DNA from: Bacteroides sp. CAG:709
GTDB taxonomy: Bacteria > Bacteroidota > Bacteroidia > Bacteroidales > UBA932
NCBI GenBank assembly: GCA_000434935.1
Contig: FR882181.1
Coordinates: forward strand, 1 to 19,164
Direction: 5' to 3'
DNA length: 19,164 nucleotides
Both the position numbers and the translations under genes were made by a program. The first letter of the stretch is position 1, and the number at the start of each line of letters is the position of its first letter. Shown one piece after another: positions 1-7,791 of this stretch. The notes beneath the pieces were generated by a model that worked only from the letters and a program-made list of their open reading frames with translations, was not told the DNA's origin and ran no database searches.

Positions 1-214
1 GGCGGAGTGGAAGACAATGCGGTGCGGGGTGGGTGCAGGGCTACGCAGAGTAGGGTGAAGAGTGGAGTGCAGGGTGCGGGGTGCAGCTCAGGCGGGATGC
101 AGAGTGGAGTGCCGGGTGGGAGGCAGGGCGAAGGGCAGAGTGAGAGGCGGAGTGCTGCGCGGGGTGGAGCGAAGCGCGGAGTAGAAGGCGGAGTGTAAGA
201 CAATGCGGTGCGGG
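1..214. repeat. Near-perfect 28-bp direct repeat (1-28 and 187-214)
   Basis: Both copies begin GGCGGAGTG and end AAGACAATGCGGTGCGGG. They differ only at the tenth base (G at position 10, T at position 196), and their starts are 186 bp apart. Against a background of degenerate words, a 27/28 match suggests a higher-order unit of about 186 bp or recent local duplication. Whether further copies exist to the left cannot be seen. Confidence 0.8.
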
Positions 215-236
215 CTGAGGTGAGATGGGAAGAGGC
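1..236. repeat. G-rich degenerate short-unit repeat region, cut by the window start
   Basis: No gene is supported here. The plus strand is dominated by G with runs of related 7-8 base words such as GTGCAGG, GTGCGGG, GCGGAGTG and GCAGAGTG. Read on the minus strand it is a series of ACTCCGCC- and ACTCTGCC-like words spaced by about 12-13 bases. Both strands stay open for about 60 codons only because of this biased composition; the translations are low complexity. The region lies beyond the terminator of the fimbrial operon, and the window starts inside it, so its full length is unknown. Composition contrasts sharply with the AT-rich stretch at 273-320. Confidence 0.75.
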
Positions 237-237
237 A

Positions 238-272
238 AAAATGGCGTGCGAAATCACTTCGGACGCCATTTT
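238..272 (-). terminator. Rho-independent terminator of the fimbrial operon
   Basis: AAAATGGCGT (238-247) pairs with ACGCCATTTT (263-272) in a perfect 10-bp stem. Inside the loop CGAA (249-252) pairs with TTCG (258-261) after one mismatch, leaving a 5-nt tip. On the minus strand the stem is followed by TTTTTG. It lies about 50 nt after the stop codon of the last fimbrial gene (321). A weaker AT-only hairpin (290-297 with 303-310) precedes it. Plus-strand reading also gives TTTT, so some bidirectional activity is possible. Confidence 0.8.
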
Positions 273-320
273 ACCAATATAGTATATATAATCAAAAAGA
301 TGTTTTGATTATCGTGTTGA

Positions 321-3300
321 TTATTCTTTCACATCCATTACGCAGCGGACATTACCGGTACTACTTGTTCCAGGACTAATAGTGAACTGATATGAATTTT
401 TCAACATAACAAATCCGAGTCCTTTTGTACCATCTGTAGTTATAGTACCTGATTTATACATCGCGGTCAATTGAGAATCTTTATTGAAAAGCTTATAATT
501 CTTCACCAAACCAGTAAAATAGGTACTCGACCACAAGAAATCGGTAATATTATCAAGCTTGAACGTATTATCATTATTTGAAGCTACCACCGACATGACC
601 AGTAATTCTTTCTGGTTAGGTACACGCCATGGCTTATCTGCACTTCCATTCTTGTTGTTCCAACAAACATCTGCATCCTCCTTGACTAACACATCAGGAG
701 AAGTTGCGCTACTCGTAATTTGCGCTCGATTAAAGGTTCCCGCCAGATTGCCCGAATCAACTCGGAATTTACGTGACACCTTATTTTGAGTCGCTTCGCC
801 ACGTTCCAATGTGCAAGGCACAGGTCCGGATTGAAAATCGCGTCCGGCACCATCAGTCACACGCAATGTTATATCATACGAACCATCAGCATTCTTAACC
901 GGGGCATCATAAAAGACATCCGGGTCTTTACGGCCATCACTGTTCGATTCCAACGTCCTCACGCAACGCACCTTAGAGGCTTTACTCCAGCCTAATCCCC
1001 ACGGAGACGTCGACGCTCCTTCTTCCGGCCAAAAAACAGCTTGAGTTGATGCTGTGAAAAAATGCCATGGACTAAGTGCTTGATCAGTGTCAGTATTATT
1101 TGCTTCAGCCGCTTTTACTGCGTCATCAAGTTTTACCCAGTTAGCATCAGTCGGCTCGAAAAGTTTAGCCTGGGTCGGAAGTTCAGACTCGCCAATCCAA
1201 AGTCCCTTGTACTGGTCCACAGTCGCCAAGTACCATTTCACTTCAACGTCATCAATTTTTCCATTACCGTTTTCATCACGGTTACGGCTCATACATGCTC
1301 GGTACGCATCCGTGTACAAATCCTGTTTTGCTGGTTCCGAAGTGCTCGCAGAACGAATTTTGATGGCATTACCAGGGGTATACAGGCTATTAGCCTTATA
1401 ATAATTAGACGCAACAGTATAACCATTCCAGTTATCTTGATAAGAAGAATAACCAGAATAACTTACACTAAAGTTTTCAATCTCTTCCTCCTCCGAAATA
1501 GTCTCCACGCCATAAGGCTTCAGACTGTTGTCAAGTCTATAGAACGTCCAGATGGAATTCTGTTCGATGACGTATTTGGCCTCGGCATAGGAACTCTTTC
1601 CATCCTTACTTAATTGGAAGTCATTGGCAATATAAAGCCTTCTGCTGTCTGTCTGATTCGTATACGTGGTCCACTCACGGTCTGCATAATAATTCTCGTC
1701 AATGAAACAAGTCACGTAGACATTTCCGTCGCTATCGAAGAAACCATCATTTGCATTGTTCGTACTCGCAGCCACATACAGTTCCTTCAAGAACTGGAAA
1801 ACGCTCATTGTCTTATCCGTACCAGGATAGGCACAAACATTCTGCTTCGTATGATTTGACGTAATCCGACATCCAGGCGAATTCGAAGGCGAGCTGCTCG
1901 GAGCCGCTCCAGTATTCTTTACGAAATGTACCCAATTAAAGTCAGCCTCTCCTGCTTTCCCGACCAACAAACGAGAAGGATCGGCCAGCGTACCATCAGT
2001 GTTGAACGTCGTCAAAGGTGTCGGCACTTTGCCGCTAGACTTATCCAAGTAATACTGGGTCGCCTCGTAAACGCCATCACCGGTAACTATCAGACATTCA
2101 GACTCTCCAAAAATCGTATGAATCTTCAGAATATAACCGAAATTGTTGTCAATGAGTCCCTTTACCTCAGCTTTATTGAATATCATGACACGGGCCTCGT
2201 AGTGACAATCCGCATGCAACATGCCGGCCGCAGTCGTCTTAATGACAATGCCTTCGGAACCGGGATCGTCTTTAGCAATCGTCCCGTCGCCCTCTTTCTT
2301 GGCCTCGGCAATGAAATTGTTCACACCATTGATTTTCAATGTGTACTGATAGCTGAAATTACGGCACACATCGAAATTATCAATGCTTCCGCTGATACCG
2401 AAGTCTCCCAAATGGATGGTATATGCAACATTGCCGACATAACTACCAGCACGGTAGCGCCCATGAATTACCAGATATGTTGCATTGTCAGGAGCATTGA
2501 CGAAAGATTTGTCTCCGGCAGCTGAATAGGTATTCTTTTCCCTGTCATTCCAGACACTGATGGTGTTTTTCTTGTTCTTGCTCTGCAGATTCTCCGGCAG
2601 GTAGAAATTCAAATACTTTTCATCCAATACCACACGCTCGAATGTCTCGAAATCAGAAGCATCCGTAGTTCCGTAAGGGAGCAGCGCCACGGTTTTCGGA
2701 ACATTGTGAATCTCCATATAGTCCGGATCGAAAGATATTGCATTTCCGGCGGCATCATTTCCTGTCTCAATGGTCAACTTGTTCTTGGAGAACACCTTGA
2801 AGAGCTTCAGCCTTTTGTCCTTATCTTCTGTCGGTGAGACAATCTCGGCAACACCAGTTCCGCCAGTCTTACGCCTGATCGTCACAGGACGCCCATTATT
2901 GACATATCCCGACATGAGGAAAGTATTGTCTCGCGGGTCATAAGAACCGGCCTGGCGGGAATACGTAGCCGCGAGGAACTTCTCACGAGTAAGATTCGAA
3001 CTTGACAAATCAGTCTCATCAATATTGGTTATCTCCTTCGCATCAGTTTCAGTCACTTGATACTGAGAAGTAATGGCATTGGCAATCGCATAAATATATG
3101 CGGTTCCGGTCTTGGTTTTGATACCGGTCAGAGTCGCACTTGAGTTGTATCCGTTATCTGAATCCAAGTCCGCGCTGAAATTCAGGTCAGCCTTACCGAA
3201 ATACTTGTATCCGACAAGAGCCCCGTTCTCTGAAAAGATATACACACGAAGATCATTGACCTTCGCCTCATCCTCATCATTCGGGTCCCAACTCTTGACA

Positions 3301-3452
3301 ATGACCTTGTCCAGCGCCCGCGAAGTAACGTCCAATGTCAATTCCACAGGTTCGCCTTCCCCACCTATAGCGGCAACGCTTTCCTTCACGCAGGAGTTGC
3401 CTGCCAATGCGGCAAGAATCAATGCTGATATAATATTTATATAGTGTCTCAT
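321..3452 (-). CDS. Large DUF4906-like lipoprotein, probable fimbrial tip adhesin
   Basis: This 1043-residue precursor is the last and largest gene of the pilus operon. A hydrophobic signal ends at Cys21 (sequence AGNSC), a weak but acceptable lipobox. Residues 65-73 (VNDLRVYIF) resemble the early beta-strand of Mfa/FimB-type subunits. Residues 726-737 (DENGNGKIDDVE) form a canonical EF-hand-like calcium loop followed by VKWYLATVDQY, a pattern I associate with DUF4906 proteins. Two related C-terminal modules are visible: about 720-834, ending VRCVRTL, and about 925-1043, with PWRVPN at 941-946, LWSST further on and VRCVMDVKE at the end. The WRVP/WSST/VRCV pattern resembles FISUMP-type domains. 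Size, gene order and modularity suggest a ligand-binding tip subunit exported as an outer-membrane lipoprotein. The ligand is unknown. The start is fixed by the lipoprotein signal and a good Shine-Dalgarno sequence. The family call is moderate; the surface-adhesin role is inferred. Confidence 0.75.
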   Translation of the reverse strand: MRHYINIISALILAALAGNSCVKESVAAIGGEGEPVELTLDVTSRALDKVIVKSWDPNDEDEAKVNDLRVYIFSENGALVGYKYFGKADLNFSADLDSDNGYNSSATLTGIKTKTGTAYIYAIANAITSQYQVTETDAKEITNIDETDLSSSNLTREKFLAATYSRQAGSYDPRDNTFLMSGYVNNGRPVTIRRKTGGTGVAEIVSPTEDKDKRLKLFKVFSKNKLTIETGNDAAGNAISFDPDYMEIHNVPKTVALLPYGTTDASDFETFERVVLDEKYLNFYLPENLQSKNKKNTISVWNDREKNTYSAAGDKSFVNAPDNATYLVIHGRYRAGSYVGNVAYTIHLGDFGISGSIDNFDVCRNFSYQYTLKINGVNNFIAEAKKEGDGTIAKDDPGSEGIVIKTTAAGMLHADCHYEARVMIFNKAEVKGLIDNNFGYILKIHTIFGESECLIVTGDGVYEATQYYLDKSSGKVPTPLTTFNTDGTLADPSRLLVGKAGEADFNWVHFVKNTGAAPSSSPSNSPGCRITSNHTKQNVCAYPGTDKTMSVFQFLKELYVAASTNNANDGFFDSDGNVYVTCFIDENYYADREWTTYTNQTDSRRLYIANDFQLSKDGKSSYAEAKYVIEQNSIWTFYRLDNSLKPYGVETISEEEEIENFSVSYSGYSSYQDNWNGYTVASNYYKANSLYTPGNAIKIRSASTSEPAKQDLYTDAYRACMSRNRDENGNGKIDDVEVKWYLATVDQYKGLWIGESELPTQAKLFEPTDANWVKLDDAVKAAEANNTDTDQALSPWHFFTASTQAVFWPEEGASTSPWGLGWSKASKVRCVRTLESNSDGRKDPDVFYDAPVKNADGSYDITLRVTDGAGRDFQSGPVPCTLERGEATQNKVSRKFRVDSGNLAGTFNRAQITSSATSPDVLVKEDADVCWNNKNGSADKPWRVPNQKELLVMSVVASNNDNTFKLDNITDFLWSSTYFTGLVKNYKLFNKDSQLTAMYKSGTITTDGTKGLGFVMLKNSYQFTISPGTSSTGNVRCVMDVKE

Positions 3453-3459
3453 CTTATTT

Positions 3460-3465
3460 CTCCTT
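3460..3465 (-). promoter_or_regulatory. Shine-Dalgarno AAGGAG for the tip-protein gene
   Basis: The minus strand reads TAAAGGAGAAATAAG just before the ATG at 3452. AAGGAG sits 7 nt from the start and shares bases with the TAA stop of the preceding fimbrillin gene (3465-3467). This ties translation of the tip gene to the end of the upstream gene. Good Shine-Dalgarno sites are uncommon in Bacteroidota, so this one is notable and supports the chosen start. Confidence 0.7.
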
Positions 3466-4811
3466 TAGTTGAATTCCGCAGTACCGCCATGACCGCCGTC
3501 CCACTGCATCACTGTGACTTTCATTTCAAGTTCACTGTTGGTATACAACAGGTTATAAAGATATTTGTTACCTGCAATCCATTCTCCGCCTTTCGTTTTC
3601 TTGGCAAGGTCGATGGTCAGGGTCTTGTTTTCGGTTACAGTTTCGGAAGCCTCTACTTGCTTATACTTTCCCATAGTGGATGCCGTGGCAGATATTACAT
3701 TATACGAGCCTTTGCCTTCGCCGACGTATTCGTAGTAGTAACCCCAATTATCCCAATCATATTTTCGATTATATGCACCATTCTTATCTCTCACACTTTC
3801 AAAATCGACATCCCATCCACCATAACCAGATGACACATACACATATTTCGTATACGTCCGAGTCACCGTCATATCATAATTGATCACCAGCGTCTTCCCG
3901 GTCAAATCCTGCGGCCAGATGAGGGTATATTTGTCATAATTGGCCATATTGTTTTTGTCGAGCAGGCCACCCTGGAACATGTCGTAGCAGGTGCCGGCCT
4001 GAATATCTCCGGTTTTTCCTGAAATGCCGGTTGTCGAGGACATTGTCAGACCGGTATAGGTAACTTCCGGATTCCAGTTGTCTGCATCAGCTGGAGCAAA
4101 ATCCTTGTCCCAAACATTGGAATAATCAATCGTCGCGGCAGCCTGGTCGTTCACTTTGAGAGTCGCGGACTTGATATTGAAACTGGAAGGGCTGTCGTTT
4201 TCGAATGTGAAACCGAATGCCGAGAATAGGTGGTTGAATTTTAGAGGAACGGCTGTGGTAGGGTCACCATTGTCGAGATTGCGTTCAATGACATTGGAAT
4301 AAACGAAATCGAACTGGGGCGAGGTCAGGGTCAATGTCGTGGTCGGCACAGAGTAAACCTTGTGCGCAGTGTCGAACCCCCAACCGGTTGTCGGTGTCAA
4401 AGGTGCGCTGCCGGAATTATCCTTCACCAGCACGCCGTAGAAACGGTGGGTGCCGGTCTTGGTCCAATAATAATGCTTGTCCGGAGATGAAACGGCATCA
4501 CCTTCTTTGAACGGCCAGACAGCGCCGGTGCGTGTAGAAACGACATTGGCACCTTCAATGTAGGCCTGCGGAGCTACGACAGAATTGAAATAGACATCCC
4601 ATATCTGCAGGACATTGCCTTCGGCGGAAAAAGAGGCCGCGTCGAACAATGCTTTCGTCTGCGCACCTTCTGACGAAACCGCCATACGGATAGGAGTCCC
4701 GGCCGGGCGGATTTCTTCCGTCTCCACACGCATCTTGGCGCATGAGGACAGAGCTGCCGCCAGAAAGACTGCCGCTGCCAACGAATTTATATGTTTCATA
4801 TCAGTTTTCAT
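3465..4811 (-). CDS. Fimbrillin-family (Mfa-like) lipoprotein, accessory pilus subunit
   Basis: The 448-residue lipoprotein precursor has a lipobox LSSC with Cys24. Fimbrillin features shared with the two genes upstream are visible: IRMAVSS followed by a basic TKA segment (about 41-54), where the family is typically processed; YYWTKTG then FYG (114-126); and FDFVYS followed by FNHLFSAFGF (167-201), equivalent to the FxHAL motif of its neighbours. The C-terminus (GNKYLYNLLYT...VTVMQWDGG) matches the usual fimbrillin ending. It would be exported, lipidated and built into the pilus, probably as a minor subunit between stalk and tip. The start shown overlaps the preceding stop by 11 nt. A second ATG at 4799 gives Cys20 and a 1-nt gap and is equally plausible. 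It lies 12 nt upstream of the tip gene. Confidence 0.82.
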   Translation of the reverse strand: MKTDMKHINSLAAAVFLAAALSSCAKMRVETEEIRPAGTPIRMAVSSEGAQTKALFDAASFSAEGNVLQIWDVYFNSVVAPQAYIEGANVVSTRTGAVWPFKEGDAVSSPDKHYYWTKTGTHRFYGVLVKDNSGSAPLTPTTGWGFDTAHKVYSVPTTTLTLTSPQFDFVYSNVIERNLDNGDPTTAVPLKFNHLFSAFGFTFENDSPSSFNIKSATLKVNDQAAATIDYSNVWDKDFAPADADNWNPEVTYTGLTMSSTTGISGKTGDIQAGTCYDMFQGGLLDKNNMANYDKYTLIWPQDLTGKTLVINYDMTVTRTYTKYVYVSSGYGGWDVDFESVRDKNGAYNRKYDWDNWGYYYEYVGEGKGSYNVISATASTMGKYKQVEASETVTENKTLTIDLAKKTKGGEWIAGNKYLYNLLYTNSELEMKVTVMQWDGGHGGTAEFN

Positions 4812-5730
4812 TATCTTTCAATGTATCATCCCAGCTGCTCATGCCGGTAGTATAGGTCAGTTCTTTCTCCTGATCCTTGAAAATGCTCAATGTGTAGGTA
4901 TAGTGCCTGTCAGGCTCCCATGCCTCAAGTGTGACAGGTGCGGACACGGTCTGTCCGCCGATCCATCCGCTCTCACCTGTCTGGAAAGCGTAGGTAACTT
5001 CAATGGACGAGCCCATGTTCTTCTGCGGAATGATGAACATGCTGCTGCCCACATATTTAGGAACCAGATTGAAAATCTCAATCCCCTCCTCGCGACCGTT
5101 TGCTGCATAGACAGTTATGTCCGTCTGCTGTCCGGCCGGGTTCCAACGGAGGTCTGCGGAAGAATCGAATGCGCCCTGCACATACGCTCCCTTGATGACG
5201 ATCTTTTCGACCCGCACGCGTGTAGCGCTGTTCAATGCATGCTTCGCTCGGAAGTCAATCTTCGCCAATGCATGATAGAACGGGAGGCCCGCGATGCTGT
5301 CGTTCTTGTTATAGGCCTTCGTGGGATCGGTAACCAGAAGGTCAATGTCTCCGGCAGTATATGCCGGCATTTTCAATATCCCGTCGCTGTTGCATGTCAT
5401 CTGAAGGTCGGAAGGGTAATAACCGATGAATTTAAGTGATTCATCCACCGGCCATTTCGGAGTATTCTCCGGGAACCAGCCCCTCTTGCCCCCGTAGGTC
5501 ACGGCAACATCGTCGAGGAATTTACGCCCGGTGTCCTGGGAAATCGCGAAAACATTGAATTTCCTGTCTTCCGGGAATGGAATGAACTCCTTCCCGGACC
5601 TTGTGCCGATGCCGATCACAGGTCGTAGACGTATGTCGCCGGTCGATTTGTCGTACTTCGTGGAAGCAAGACAGCCGGTCAATGTGATTGCTGCAGTCAG
5701 CAGCACCAAGGTCCTGGAAATGAGTTTCAT
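4801..5730 (-). CDS. Fimbrillin-family (Mfa-like) lipoprotein, pilus subunit
   Basis: This 309-residue precursor starts with a clear lipoprotein signal (LTGC, Cys20). After a variable linker come IRLRPVIGIGTRSG (33-46), matching the basic processing segment of fimbrillins; KWPVDESLKFIGYYP (92-106); and DIDLLV followed by FYHALAKIDF (128-160), a textbook fimbrillin signature. The C-terminal HYTYTLSIF region corresponds to the late beta-strands used in subunit assembly. Its role is structural: a fimbrial building block anchored first as a lipoprotein. It sits 46 nt downstream of the probable major subunit and overlaps the next gene's first ATG. No Shine-Dalgarno is visible. Whether it is a second stalk subunit or an accessory subunit cannot be decided from sequence. 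Confidence 0.85.
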   Translation of the reverse strand: MKLISRTLVLLTAAITLTGCLASTKYDKSTGDIRLRPVIGIGTRSGKEFIPFPEDRKFNVFAISQDTGRKFLDDVAVTYGGKRGWFPENTPKWPVDESLKFIGYYPSDLQMTCNSDGILKMPAYTAGDIDLLVTDPTKAYNKNDSIAGLPFYHALAKIDFRAKHALNSATRVRVEKIVIKGAYVQGAFDSSADLRWNPAGQQTDITVYAANGREEGIEIFNLVPKYVGSSMFIIPQKNMGSSIEVTYAFQTGESGWIGGQTVSAPVTLEAWEPDRHYTYTLSIFKDQEKELTYTTGMSSWDDTLKDNEN

Positions 5731-5776
5731 AATAGAGTTATTTAACGTATTGCTACGAGTAAATGTTTGCTAAATC

Positions 5777-6778
5777 TTAGTTGGCTGAGACGCCGTCAAC
5801 ATTAACATCAGTCCATTTGTCAACTTTAGGAGCTATCGTGATTTCATTATTGCTACCAGGTTCTCCAATTGCAGAGAAGTTGATGTTATAGATGTAATGC
5901 TTTCCTGCCTCCCATATTTCAAGTGGAGTGGCACCATCATTAATTGTAAGCAAGTTAAGTTTCTGGACAAACGGTGCCTGTGCAAACCATTGATCAGCAC
6001 CATTGTTCATTTCATAAGATATGACAATTTCCGCATTGGTAAGTTTCTGCGGGAATACCAGACCACATTTAGCATTGCTCTCAACTAGAGTTTCCTCTGC
6101 CGGAACCGGAAATGCTGATTCAGGAGCAAATACAGTGAGATCCTTAGTTCCGGTTGTCGTCCACTCAGGGAGACCTGTAGAAGAACCTTTCGCCGCCAAA
6201 CCGACAAACTTAATGTTGGTAATCCTAATCTGATTTGCAGCTACTGCTTTAGCATTGACTGTAACCCAAGAAAGTGCATGAGAGAACGCCATGTCTACAG
6301 TACGACCAAGAACAGAGGTTGTATATCCAGCATAAAGAAGGTCTTTAATAGTAGGATAGAATTCAGGCTGCTCCAATTCTGCAACAGAGAATCTATTATT
6401 CTCTAAACTGAATGTCACAACACCAAAATCAGCAGGAGAATAACCTGCGAAAAGCATGGAACCGGTCTTAGGCCAATAATAAGGAGTTGTTGCACCTGCC
6501 CAAGTAGCACCTTTTTTCGCAAACTCTACTCCAGGAAGATACTCTACAGCAAATTTGCCGGCAGAATAAGAACTTCCTGTAGCCATGGAATTGTCATAGT
6601 AGCCATAAACCTTGATTTTCTGATTAGGGAAAGCAGTACCCTCGACAGCAGCCTTGGTGCTGTTCTTCCTGACTACAGGAGCAAAACCAATCTCGCCTGT
6701 CTGCTCATAGCTGACAGAAGTCTTGGTACATGCGACCAGTGCAATGGCACCGAGCGCGATAATCAAACTTTTTTTCAT
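5777..6778 (-). CDS. Fimbrillin-family lipoprotein, probable major pilus subunit
   Basis: This is a 333-residue lipoprotein precursor with lipobox LVAC (Cys17). It has a full set of fimbrillin landmarks: IGFAPVVRKNSTKA (30-43), with basic residues where type V pilins are normally cleaved; PYYWPKTGSMLFAGYSP (99-115); KDLLYAG (145-151); FSHALSWVTV (165-174); and a final HYIYNINFSA strand plus a short C-terminal tail suited to strand exchange. It is the first fimbrillin after the anchor gene, the usual place of the stalk subunit. Its start has no Shine-Dalgarno but an A/T-rich leader of 38 nt and AAAAAA after ATG, typical of well-expressed Bacteroidota genes. It looks more AT-rich than the conserved genes to the right (the 60 bases from 6301 are 37% GC; those from 12721 are 55%). 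Major-subunit status is inferred from position. Confidence 0.86.
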   Translation of the reverse strand: MKKSLIIALGAIALVACTKTSVSYEQTGEIGFAPVVRKNSTKAAVEGTAFPNQKIKVYGYYDNSMATGSSYSAGKFAVEYLPGVEFAKKGATWAGATTPYYWPKTGSMLFAGYSPADFGVVTFSLENNRFSVAELEQPEFYPTIKDLLYAGYTTSVLGRTVDMAFSHALSWVTVNAKAVAANQIRITNIKFVGLAAKGSSTGLPEWTTTGTKDLTVFAPESAFPVPAEETLVESNAKCGLVFPQKLTNAEIVISYEMNNGADQWFAQAPFVQKLNLLTINDGATPLEIWEAGKHYIYNINFSAIGEPGSNNEITIAPKVDKWTDVNVDGVSAN

Positions 6779-6816
6779 TGTTCAAACAATTTAGTAATAC
6801 TATAGTTGTTAATAAA

Positions 6817-7791
6817 TTAGATCGTAATATTGGAAACGATATCCTTCCATTCATCCACAGATGGGGCAAGTCCGCCACCTTCCTTCTTTTCAGGTTCAGG
6901 AATATCGATTTCATCGGTATTCACCTGGATATACTGACTGTCATTGCCCGGGAACTGGTCGGATACATCCACATTGAAAATATGGGACTTACCGCCGGTA
7001 TCGGTAATGACCAGTGAGAGAATCTGCTTCTCGCCCGCTTCCGGATTCATACCGAAAGTATTGAACTTGGTCATGAGGATACCGCCCCTGTCGAGACGCT
7101 GGACATCGAAGAACACTGACGCAAACTCCTTGGAACGCAGGTCCCTGGAAATCTTGTGGTGCTGGGAAAGTCCGGTGATGACTGCGGAAATGGAGGCCAC
7201 GTATTGTGCGCCCTTGATATTGTTCACTTCCAGAAGCCAGGTCTGCACGACGGACTTGCAATCCACCCGCAAAGTGATTTCCGGAGAATCCACGGAGCGC
7301 GCCGGAATATTCACTTCATTAAGGCGTCCGACAAAAAGATGGTCAGGGTCATAGACGATTTCCTCATCCTTGTCCGCGTCCGCATCGGTCATAGGACTCT
7401 TCGTACCACGGCTCTTCAGCTTGCTCTTGAACGCATCCGAAATGGTGTTCGTAGTCGCCAGAATCTTAGTCCAGTCGTTCTCATCCTTGATCAATGTCAC
7501 TTCCGTATCGAAGTTGTAGACCAATATGTCGTAGGTACGTTCCGGAACGATGTTCACTTCACCGCCTGTCGGAGGAAGGAACGCCTGTGTGAACAGCTGT
7601 CCGGTATTGTGGTCATAGAACGCAACTCGCATGATTTCAGGATCCCGAGGCATCTCATAGTTCACGATGTCACGGTCGATATTGATATCAAGCCTTACGG
7701 TGTAGTCCGCAGTAGTGAGCGGCCTTCTGTGACAAGAGAACAGTGACAGCAGCATTACAGCTGCAATCAAAATTTGCATTGTCCTTTTCAT
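6817..7791 (-). CDS. DUF5119-type lipoprotein, probable pilus anchor/assembly subunit
   Basis: The 324-residue precursor has a lipoprotein signal ending LFSC (Cys20) and basic residues after the cysteine. Residues 30-60 (YTVRLDINIDRD...MRVAFYD) and YDILVYNFDTE (87-97) resemble the beta-strands of FimB/Mfa2-like subunits, which cap or anchor the pilus base. YDPDHLFVG (147-155) and the VDCKSVVQTWLLEVNNIKG segment (176-194) fit DUF5119 proteins. An acidic stretch TDADADKDEE (135-144) is probably a surface loop. The gene starts inside the stop codon of the OmpA-like gene (ATGA overlap) and is followed 38 nt later by the main fimbrillin, so its product is likely made in fixed ratio with the outer-membrane protein. 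The family assignment is fairly confident; the anchor role comes from family position and synteny. Confidence 0.8.
   Translation of the reverse strand: MKRTMQILIAAVMLLSLFSCHRRPLTTADYTVRLDINIDRDIVNYEMPRDPEIMRVAFYDHNTGQLFTQAFLPPTGGEVNIVPERTYDILVYNFDTEVTLIKDENDWTKILATTNTISDAFKSKLKSRGTKSPMTDADADKDEEIVYDPDHLFVGRLNEVNIPARSVDSPEITLRVDCKSVVQTWLLEVNNIKGAQYVASISAVITGLSQHHKISRDLRSKEFASVFFDVQRLDRGGILMTKFNTFGMNPEAGEKQILSLVITDTGGKSHIFNVDVSDQFPGNDSQYIQVNTDEIDIPEPEKKEGGGLAPSVDEWKDIVSNITI

Noticed and set aside
21..55. G-quadruplex at the left edge
   Set aside because: Three G runs are close together but the fourth is 12 nt away, so it does not meet the usual loop limit; only a weak structure is possible.
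7..238. Open frames of about 63-65 codons on both strands in the G-rich region
   Set aside because: The translations are low-complexity by-products of the repeat, both strands are open at once, and no start context or homology is visible.
1926..2525. Plus-strand frame of 199 codons inside the tip gene
   Set aside because: It is antisense to a well-supported lipoprotein gene and shows no signal, motif or ribosome site.
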